Shown here: in pieces, positions 30,838 to 37,367 of the stretch
How the letters are laid out: every line of letters starts with the position of its first letter
Position numbering within the stretch: position 1 is the stretch's first letter
From: an uncultured Prevotella sp.
GTDB lineage: Bacteria; Bacteroidota; Bacteroidia; Bacteroidales; Bacteroidaceae
Length of the DNA stretch: 37,367 bases
NCBI GenBank assembly: GCA_900551055.1
Contig: URUK01000025.1
Span: 1 to 37,367, forward strand
Direction of reading: 5' to 3'
Made by a program: the position numbers and the translations under genes
Notes under the pieces: generated by a model
Told to the model about the DNA's origin: nothing
Databases searched by the model: none
The model's input: the letters and a program-made list of their open reading frames with translations, nothing else

Positions 30838-32514
30838 TTATTGATACCAGCGTGGGTCACCGGCCTCAATGTCTTTATCCAACAATGTGAAGTCATGATT
30901 TGCAGGATCTGCAAATAAACCTGCGGCATCGACTTGCAATTGTTGTGTAGGCTCAAATGCGCTTGCTGTCAAATTGAAATCGCTTGTGAAATAAACTTGT
31001 GCAATTACAGGGTCTGTTGCACAGCGGACGCCTCTAAGTTTGGCAGGGCTAAGCGCGAATATACATCTTGTAATGCTTACAGTTGCATTTGCACTTTCAT
31101 TGGTGTCAATTATATACTTGTCATTGCCTGCACCGTTATAGAATGTACAATCGCTTATGTTTATGGCTGTACCAACATCGTTTTTCGTAAGTTCGATGAA
31201 TGAACGTTGGAAAGTGTCAAATGTTGAGTTTGTTATATTCAAACTATTTATTTTACCACCATTTTCTTTCCAATAGAACACAGAATAGCCGTTACCATGA
31301 GACATGTTTGTGGCTATACAGTTGTCAACATTAACCTCGTTAATAACCACCTCGGGTTTTTGAGAACGCACGAAGCTGCGTTCAAAATCTGTCAATGTAC
31401 AGTTGGTGAATGACAAGTCACTGCCTATAGTACAAGCAGCACTTTGGTTGATAAGGTATTGGCCACCGGTATCAACAAACTTTACGTTCTCAAAACGCAC
31501 ATAAGCGTGGGTTCCTGCCAAGTCTATGCTTTTGTCCACATTCAGTGTTGGAGCATCTCCGCCTGCAAGACCGAAGAATGTTACAGACATTCCGTCAGGT
31601 ATAACTATGCTGGTCGCATCACCGGTTTCTTCGTCTGTACCGTGAACATCAAGTGTGATGCCTGCCGGTATTCCGATTGTAACGCTATAGCTTTCTGGAG
31701 TAACTCCTGATGCGAGAGCTTGCTGCTCTACATCGTCCATGATGTCTTGACTTAGAACAGTTACCGTAGAAGGCAGGGTATATTTGAATTCTGCGTCAGG
31801 CATTGATGCTGCCGTGGTAAGTGTTACTTCACCACGTTTTACATCACCGTTGTAAATAGTGAATACGTATGTTGTCATTTGCGTGAGAGGTTCAACTTTA
31901 TATTCTCCATTCGCAACGGCATCAGGATATTGTTCCAAGTCGATGTCGTCCATTGCAGGTGTCCCGTCGGATGCTGTTACGGTAATGTGTGTTACTTCTG
32001 CGCCGGGCGTCCACTTCAAGTCTATATACGTGTCGCCGCGTACAATCTCGCTTTCGATGAACAGCTGCTCGGCCAGAGTCTCGAAAGGTTCTCCGTCGTT
32101 GTAATAACTCCAACGTGACTCTTTCTTGGTGTCAGACATGACTTTGAGTCGGAGATAATACTCTGTGTCGCCGTCAAGGCCGGTAATTTCCGCCGGTGAC
32201 GAAGTTATGCTCTGGTCTTCTCCGTAGACAATGGCGTTCTCGCCGCCCATCTCAACATCGTCATAAAGCGAGTCTTTGCTTACTTCTATTATGTAATAAA
32301 TATTGCCGGCATCTGATTCTTTTGGTTGCGGCGCACTGAACTCGACGGTTGCCGATGTTTCGGCAGCCGTAACCGAGATGCCGTCCTCAGTTGCTCCGAA
32401 CAGCCTGCCATAGCTTGAGTCGACATCCCACTCTTCGTGGTCGGTACATGCCGCTAAAGAGCCAAAAGCGAGACCTATCAGCGCAATGCCTAAATATCTG
32501 TCAATGGTTTTCAT
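30838..32514 (-). CDS. FN3/DUF4957/DUF5123-type surface lipoprotein (second polysaccharide locus)
   Basis: 558 residues. The lipobox is SLAAC (Cys23), followed by TDHEEWDVD. Two fibronectin-III-like domains are visible (about 40-130, ending ITGLDGDTEYYLRLKV; about 135-235). A right-handed beta-helix-like region comes after (about 280-555), rich in short repeats such as VRFENVKFVDTGGQYLIN, LSFTNCTLTDFERSFVR and INISDCTFYNG. The end is GDPRWYQ. This layout and ending match Bacteroidota lipoproteins annotated DUF4957/DUF5123, which often lie in pectin utilization loci beside pectate lyases. It is last in the operon after SusC and SusD. It could bind polysaccharide or be a lyase relative; no catalytic residues can be assigned. 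Confidence 0.82.
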   Translation of the reverse strand: MKTIDRYLGIALIGLAFGSLAACTDHEEWDVDSSYGRLFGATEDGISVTAAETSATVEFSAPQPKESDAGNIYYIIEVSKDSLYDDVEMGGENAIVYGEDQSITSSPAEITGLDGDTEYYLRLKVMSDTKKESRWSYYNDGEPFETLAEQLFIESEIVRGDTYIDLKWTPGAEVTHITVTASDGTPAMDDIDLEQYPDAVANGEYKVEPLTQMTTYVFTIYNGDVKRGEVTLTTAASMPDAEFKYTLPSTVTVLSQDIMDDVEQQALASGVTPESYSVTIGIPAGITLDVHGTDEETGDATSIVIPDGMSVTFFGLAGGDAPTLNVDKSIDLAGTHAYVRFENVKFVDTGGQYLINQSAACTIGSDLSFTNCTLTDFERSFVRSQKPEVVINEVNVDNCIATNMSHGNGYSVFYWKENGGKINSLNITNSTFDTFQRSFIELTKNDVGTAINISDCTFYNGAGNDKYIIDTNESANATVSITRCIFALSPAKLRGVRCATDPVIAQVYFTSDFNLTASAFEPTQQLQVDAAGLFADPANHDFTLLDKDIEAGDPRWYQ

Positions 32515-32547
32515 TGTTGCTTCTTTTATTGTTGTTTTATGTTAGGT

Positions 32548-32592
32548 AAGGGGAGTGGGGCGTAGCTTAAGGCATCAGCCCCGTTCTCCCTT
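32548..32592 (-). other. intercistronic hairpin between susD and the DUF4957-type gene
   Basis: AAGGGGAG-TGGGGC (32548-32561) pairs with GCCCC-GTT-CTCCCTT (32578-32592). It lies just after the SusD stop with no T tract, so it is more likely a message-stability element than a full terminator. Confidence 0.5.
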
Positions 32593-32596
32593 GGGA

Positions 32597-34606
32597 TTAA
32601 TAGCCATACGAGTTGTACAGCTTATTTTGCGAGTCGGCTATGATTGCTGACGTTATCGGATAGATATAACGGTTCTTAACTGTCAGCGAGCTTTCTCCTG
32701 ATGTTACATCCTCCGGCGTGCCGATTCCGACGAGGCCGCTGCTGATATATGGCAGGTTCTCTACGGCAGGAGATTCGTCCCATTTCTCATCTCCGGGCTT
32801 TATCTTGCCATACCAGTCGCAGTTGCCTCCGTTGTTGGCAGAAGAGTAATTATCCTCGACGATGTCTTCAGATGGAGTGTTCCATGTCGCGGTAGAGAAG
32901 TCGATGCGTGTTTGAGTTGCATCGGTGTAATAGAAGTAAAGCTTCTCCGGGTAAGTTCCGTCGGTCAGCTGCTGCATGTAAGTCTGCTTCATTTCAACAA
33001 TCTTGTCGTGCAACAGGTTCCAGCGGATAAGATCCCAGCGGCGGAAGCCTTCGCCACCAAATTCCCATGCGTTTTCGTCAACAATGGCATCGAAGAAACC
33101 GTCAGCGTCGCCTGGCAATGCCGCTACGTAAGCCTGTGCTTCTGCCTTGTATTCATCGTCGTATGCACGTTCGTGAACCAATGCGAGAGCCTGGCGCGCC
33201 GTCAAGCCGGCACTGCCTTCATACGTTCCGTCAGGACCGGCAAGATAATTCATACACTCGGCATAGAACAGCAGCACGTTGGAGTAACGCATCTTGACAA
33301 GGTTGATGCCGGTACAGTGCTTGGCATCTATGGCCATATTTGCACTAAGCCATGTGGAAGTCATCCAGCGCGGATTCCATTTTCCTACATATATTCCGCT
33401 GAAAGGCTTGTTGCCTGTCATCTTCTCAATTGCCTGTTCTGCCAGATTGTCAGAGCCACTTGCGGTTGTGATTTCATAAGGAGCGGCAGTCACCAAGCGG
33501 CGGGTGTCGTTGTCACGGAACGAATAGAAGTAAGGAGCAGTAAGCTTCATCTTACCTGAAGAGTTGTTGTTGCCGAATGTTGCGTTGTCTTTCGCTATAC
33601 GCACACCTACGGTGTAGCCAAGCTCGCCTGTACGGTTTTCAGCCAAAGGTATTTCAAAAAGGTTCTCCCTGTAAGTGAGGTCAAGCTGCTGCTGGTTGAG
33701 CAGGTACCATTCGTTCTCAAACGAGGGGTTGAGCTGGTGCACACCGCTTGTAATAACCGCCGAGAGATGCTTCAGGGCTGTTTCGTAAAGTTCCTTGCGC
33801 TCTGTCGCATCGGGACGTTGCGTAGGATAAGTAGGATCGGAATATTCTGCCGTTTCGTAACCGTCTTTGGCCTGTTCGCGGATAGAATATCCGGCCTTTG
33901 TCAATGCGATCTGCGCCAAAAGTGCATGGGCGTAGCCCTTGGTTACGTGTTCGGTCGTGTAACTGTTCTCACCGGCCCAAGGCAACAGCTCTATTGCTTC
34001 CTCGAGGTCAACCATGAGCGTGTCCATTATAATGTCACGGTCGGTCTTGCCGAGATAGGCGTTGCTAAGGTCGGGCTGCGAGGTTTCGAGTTTCAACGGA
34101 ACGTCGCCCCAGGTGCGGACTATGTCGAGGTAAACCATGGCGCGGATGGTAAGTGCTTCGCCGAGGTATCGGCCCATTTCCGCGCGGTCGGAATTACCCT
34201 CTTCGAACAGCGGACTTTGGCGCACTCCTTCGATAACGTCATTGCAGTCTTCTATGATTCCATACATATCTGTCCAGCGGTTCGTATTGTTCCTGAAGCC
34301 TGTATCAAAATTGAAGTTGCATTCTCCACGTGCATTACCCGATGCATTGTGATCATCCGCTTCAACGGCGTCAACAAGCTCAATGTCGCTGTTCATGTTG
34401 GATGTTATGGCAAAGTCTTGGGCGTAAGTCCTGTCTTGCCCCATACCTCCATATAATTGATTTACGCGCAACCCGGTATAATAGGTAGAGTTGTAAACCG
34501 TGGTGTTGCTCATTTCCGACGGTGATGTCTGGTCGAGGAAGTCTTGGCATGACGTAACCCCGACAAGTCCGGCGGAAAGCGCGATTATTGGAAATATCTT
34601 TTTCAT
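32597..34606 (-). CDS. SusD/RagB-family surface lipoprotein (second locus)
   Basis: 669 residues, long for SusD. The lipobox is GVTSC (Cys20), then QDFLDQTSPSEMSNTTVY, a typical SusD start. Core motifs include RAMVYLDIVRTWGDVPL (about 152-168) and the late AWEFGGEGFRRWDLIRWNLLHDKI. The extra length lies in loops around residues 340-460 and near the C-terminus. It pairs with the SusC gene read just before it (117 bp gap). The glycan is not evident; the downstream DUF4957-type gene hints at pectin. Confidence 0.94.
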   Translation of the reverse strand: MKKIFPIIALSAGLVGVTSCQDFLDQTSPSEMSNTTVYNSTYYTGLRVNQLYGGMGQDRTYAQDFAITSNMNSDIELVDAVEADDHNASGNARGECNFNFDTGFRNNTNRWTDMYGIIEDCNDVIEGVRQSPLFEEGNSDRAEMGRYLGEALTIRAMVYLDIVRTWGDVPLKLETSQPDLSNAYLGKTDRDIIMDTLMVDLEEAIELLPWAGENSYTTEHVTKGYAHALLAQIALTKAGYSIREQAKDGYETAEYSDPTYPTQRPDATERKELYETALKHLSAVITSGVHQLNPSFENEWYLLNQQQLDLTYRENLFEIPLAENRTGELGYTVGVRIAKDNATFGNNNSSGKMKLTAPYFYSFRDNDTRRLVTAAPYEITTASGSDNLAEQAIEKMTGNKPFSGIYVGKWNPRWMTSTWLSANMAIDAKHCTGINLVKMRYSNVLLFYAECMNYLAGPDGTYEGSAGLTARQALALVHERAYDDEYKAEAQAYVAALPGDADGFFDAIVDENAWEFGGEGFRRWDLIRWNLLHDKIVEMKQTYMQQLTDGTYPEKLYFYYTDATQTRIDFSTATWNTPSEDIVEDNYSSANNGGNCDWYGKIKPGDEKWDESPAVENLPYISSGLVGIGTPEDVTSGESSLTVKNRYIYPITSAIIADSQNKLYNSYGY

Positions 34607-34630
34607 GTTTTTTTACGGTTTTGTTTAGTA

Positions 34631-34716
34631 GTAAGGAGAGAAGTGGTAAGGAGTAAGTATATATGCTTACTCTTGTAATCTACTTATTACTTTACTCCTT
34701 TTTCTCCTTTACTCCT
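34631..34716. repeat. inverted AAGGAGTAA-rich element between susC and susD (second locus)
   Basis: A left part (GTAAGGAG..GTAAGGAGTAAG) faces a right part (CTTATTACTTTACTCCTT.TTCTCC). At the centre, GAGTAAG (34651-34657) and CTTACTC (34666-34672) make a 7-bp hairpin. It resembles in style the inverted oligomer repeats at 6814-6904 and 23431-23537. Confidence 0.6.
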
Positions 34717-34722
34717 TGTTTA

Positions 34723-37367
34723 TTAGAATGTTATATTTATACCACCAACGAACGTGCGGCTCTTCGGATAAGCGGCATAGTCAACGCCGGGGCACATCGG
34801 GTTCTTCTTGCTGCTGGTGTCCACTTCCGGGTCGTAGCCGTCATAGCCGGTGATGCAGAAGAGGTTGTAGCCGGTGAAGTAGATGCGGATGTTCTCTATT
34901 TGCAAAGCCCTCGTCCACTTCTTAGGCAGTGTGTAACCAACGGTGATGTTCTGTACACGCAGGAAGTCGGCATCTTCAACGGCCCAGTCGAGAAGTACCA
35001 TCTTGGTAACGCCGGCAGGGTTCCACAGCGTGCGGCCTGCGTTGATTTCATTCAGTCGTGCATAAACATTGTTAATATCTCCTCCATAATATGTATTGAT
35101 AATTGTGGATGTCGGGTTGCTGAGGTTCGCTCCGTTCTCCGGGTCAATCCATGTATAGCGGTTGTTCACGTTGAAGTCTGACACAAGGTTGTACTTCGGG
35201 CTTGAGCCTGCGCGGAACGATGTAGCGAGCTTCGTGCCGTTGACAATCTTGTTGCCGAGCGAGTAGTTGAAGAAGATGTTGAAGTCGAAGTTTCCTACGC
35301 GGCCGTCGAAGCCGAAACCTCCGGTAGTTGTAGGCACAGTGTTGCCGAGACGCTGCTTGATTGGGTCTCCGTTCTCGTCAACCTCCAGCTTTATCATACC
35401 AGGAGAAAGGCTGCCGAACTTGCTGTAGCTGTTGTCGGGAGCATGGCCGTCAACGAGCGTCCATGCCGAGCCGTTCCAAACGAGGTCGCCCGTGCCTGTG
35501 GCTGCATCGTAAACGGTGTAGATGCCGTTTGTCTTATAACCCCAGATTTCGCCGAGTGCGCCGCCTGCTTCCACGCGGAAGTCTTCGTACTCGCTGATGG
35601 TGCTGCCGCTCCAGTCAGAGCTTTGCCACGGGCTGCTGGTGTTAAGTTCTTCAATCTTGTTCTTGTTGTATGCAATGTTGAAATTGAAGTTCAAGCCCCA
35701 GTTCTTCTTGTCAACGAGCACGGCGTTCAAGGCGAACTCTATACCCTTGTTCGACGTTTTTCCGAAATTCTGATACTGGTATTCGTAACCGGTATTTGAG
35801 GGTATGGCAGTCTGCATGAGCAGGTCTTTGGTCGTGTTCCAGTAGAAGTCCAACGTACCGCTGATGCGGTTGTCCCAGAAACCGTAATCGATACCGATGT
35901 TACGTGTAATGGTGGTCTCCCACTTCAAGTCAGGATTGTAAAGATACGTGCCGTGCTGCATTAGCGTAGGTGTAGTGAAGCCGGAGTTTCCATTGTTCCA
36001 TTCGGGGAACTTTGCGTCGTCCTGTTCAGGTATGGAGTAAACAGGGTATATAAGTCCGCTGTTGATACGGTTGTTACCGGCCATACCGAAGCTGAGGCGC
36101 AGCTTCAAGTTTGAGAGCCACTTATGCGCCGGCTTCATGAAGCTTTCTTCGGAAATGCGCCATGCCAGTGCAGCTGACGGGAACCAACCCCAGCGGTTAC
36201 CCTTGCCGAACTTCGACGAGCCGTCGGCACGTAGCGTGAACGTAGCCAGATATTTGTCGGCCAAGGTGTAGTTTATACGGCCGAAGTAAGAGAGGATGTT
36301 CTCTTCTGCTTCTATGGTGCCATTGTTGGGCAGAGCCGTGCCTGCTCCAGTGTTGGCAAGCACCTCGTCGATAGTCATTGACGTTGGGAATGCCACAGAC
36401 ACGTTGGTACGCGTAACATCTTGCGAACTGCTCCATTCCTGTCCGATGAGAACGTTCAGATGGTCGCGTCCGCCGAAGAGTTTGTCGTTGTCGTAAGTAA
36501 CGGTGTTTGAGTTGCGCCAGTTTTTGTTCTCCACGCGCTCGAAGTAAGCCTGCGGCTGACCGTTGTATCCGTATCTTGAATTTGTAACGGCGCGCGCACC
36601 CCAAACTTGGTCTACCTTATTATATTTCCATCCGTAGCCGAACTCCGTGCGGAATGTCAGACCCTTAAACGGCTTCCAGTTCAAAGCCACGTTGTAATTC
36701 TGCGAGAAACGTTCCTGATACTTGTATGTATCGGTAAGGCGTTCCATCGGGTTGCGTCGTGTGTTCGAACTGCTTTCCTCGTCGCCTTCATCAGTAGACG
36801 AGATAGCCTCTACCGGATTCCACTTTACCGCGTTGGCAACGGCTGAGTTTGCGGCGTTGGTTTCGTTTGTGTCCGCACCGCCGTTAAGTCCGTCGAGCTT
36901 GGTGAAAGCCAGACGGCCGGTGAAGTCAAGCGAGAGCCATTTGTTCAACTTCGCGTTCAGCTTGGCGTTGATATTGTTTTTCGAATATCCCGAACCGTAC
37001 ATGATGCTTTCCTCGTCGTTGTGCGAGAAGCCGATGTTGAACTTCAGTTCCTTCGAGCCTCCGCTCACGTTTACGTTGTACTGCTTCTGGAAACCTGTGC
37101 GTCCGAAAACTTCGTCCTGATAGTCGCGTCCTTCTATGGATTTCCATATATCAAGGTCTTCAAAATCACCGTAAGCATCGTTGCCGAATTCATACTGATA
37201 GTAGGCGTAGTTGTACGGATCCATGGTGTCGATAAGTTTTGTAACTTTCTTCCAACCAAGCGAGCCGTTGAAGTTCACCTGCACTTTGCCTTCGTGTCCG
37301 CTCTTTGTCGTTACGATGATGACACCGTTTGCACCGCGGGCACCGTAGATGGCGGTAGAGGATGCGT
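34723..37367 (-). CDS. SusC/RagA-family TonB-dependent transporter (second locus; 5' end outside window)
   Basis: About 881 residues are visible and the frame is open to the window edge, so the N-terminus (signal peptide, regulatory domain and most of the plug) is missing. The first visible residues, ASSTAIYGARGANGVI, followed by ITTKSGHEGK-like sequence, are the end of the SusC plug. Barrel strands follow, including LATFTLRADGSSKFGKGNRWGWFPSAALAWRISEESF, typical of the family, and the C-terminal strand ends GGINITF. An internal GTG at 37284 is not the start. It heads the minus-strand operon SusC-SusD-DUF4957-type. Confidence 0.95.
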   Translation of the reverse strand, partial: ASSTAIYGARGANGVIIVTTKSGHEGKVQVNFNGSLGWKKVTKLIDTMDPYNYAYYQYEFGNDAYGDFEDLDIWKSIEGRDYQDEVFGRTGFQKQYNVNVSGGSKELKFNIGFSHNDEESIMYGSGYSKNNINAKLNAKLNKWLSLDFTGRLAFTKLDGLNGGADTNETNAANSAVANAVKWNPVEAISSTDEGDEESSSNTRRNPMERLTDTYKYQERFSQNYNVALNWKPFKGLTFRTEFGYGWKYNKVDQVWGARAVTNSRYGYNGQPQAYFERVENKNWRNSNTVTYDNDKLFGGRDHLNVLIGQEWSSSQDVTRTNVSVAFPTSMTIDEVLANTGAGTALPNNGTIEAEENILSYFGRINYTLADKYLATFTLRADGSSKFGKGNRWGWFPSAALAWRISEESFMKPAHKWLSNLKLRLSFGMAGNNRINSGLIYPVYSIPEQDDAKFPEWNNGNSGFTTPTLMQHGTYLYNPDLKWETTITRNIGIDYGFWDNRISGTLDFYWNTTKDLLMQTAIPSNTGYEYQYQNFGKTSNKGIEFALNAVLVDKKNWGLNFNFNIAYNKNKIEELNTSSPWQSSDWSGSTISEYEDFRVEAGGALGEIWGYKTNGIYTVYDAATGTGDLVWNGSAWTLVDGHAPDNSYSKFGSLSPGMIKLEVDENGDPIKQRLGNTVPTTTGGFGFDGRVGNFDFNIFFNYSLGNKIVNGTKLATSFRAGSSPKYNLVSDFNVNNRYTWIDPENGANLSNPTSTIINTYYGGDINNVYARLNEINAGRTLWNPAGVTKMVLLDWAVEDADFLRVQNITVGYTLPKKWTRALQIENIRIYFTGYNLFCITGYDGYDPEVDTSSKKNPMCPGVDYAAYPKSRTFVGGINITF

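Overview
The window looks like the chromosome of a Bacteroidales bacterium, most likely Prevotella in the broad sense. Supporting signs are three SusC/SusD-type surface systems' worth of lipoproteins with acidic residues after the lipobox cysteine, promoters of the Bacteroidota form TTTG-N19-21-TAnnTTTG, tRNA genes without encoded CCA, and an NBU2-type mobilizable transposon. Species cannot be fixed from the sequence alone.

Layout. (1) 1-3809: the AT-rich right end of an NBU2-like element. It carries the C-terminal part of a MobV-type relaxase, an NTF2-like protein, a broken acetyltransferase, and a mef(En2)-lnu(AN2) macrolide/lincosamide resistance pair. It abuts the 3' end of tRNA-Ser(TGA), the known kind of NBU2 target. 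(2) 3810-8298: tRNA-Ser, mutS2 and an orphan vsr converging on a perfect 34-bp inverted repeat, a TonB-C-terminal-like gene broken by a stop, then tRNA-Thr(TGT) directly behind the SRP RNA. (3) 8320-17656: an 850-bp regulatory region followed by a xylan utilization operon: SusC, SusD, an IPT/TIG surface glycan-binding lipoprotein, and a GH10 xylanase lipoprotein with a carbohydrate-binding module inside its catalytic domain. (4) 17823-22697: housekeeping and small genes: two GNATs, nicotinate phosphoribosyltransferase, a DUF3795-like protein, MscS, a small membrane protein and a DUF4186 protein. (5) 23133-25189: groES-groEL, followed by a possible small RNA. (6) 25566-28051: a three-gene operon with a tiny membrane protein, a sugar-kinase (AmgK-like) fused to a RapZ C-terminal domain, and a MurU-like nucleotidyltransferase; probably amino-sugar/peptidoglycan recycling. 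(7) 28457-30694: guaA and a small carboxypeptidase-regulatory-domain protein. (8) 30838-37367, minus strand: a second polysaccharide locus (SusC partial, SusD, and an FN3/DUF4957/DUF5123-type lipoprotein), plausibly pectin-directed.

The most unusual signal is not a gene. Five intergenic regions carry arrays of a degenerate 15-bp palindrome (like AAAAGGTGGCCTTTT) repeated at an exact 22-bp period, usually four units. The sequence drifts from unit to unit, but the symmetry and spacing do not. The second highlight is the kinase-RapZ fusion, which couples an amino-sugar kinase to a domain known in enterobacteria to sense glucosamine-6-phosphate.
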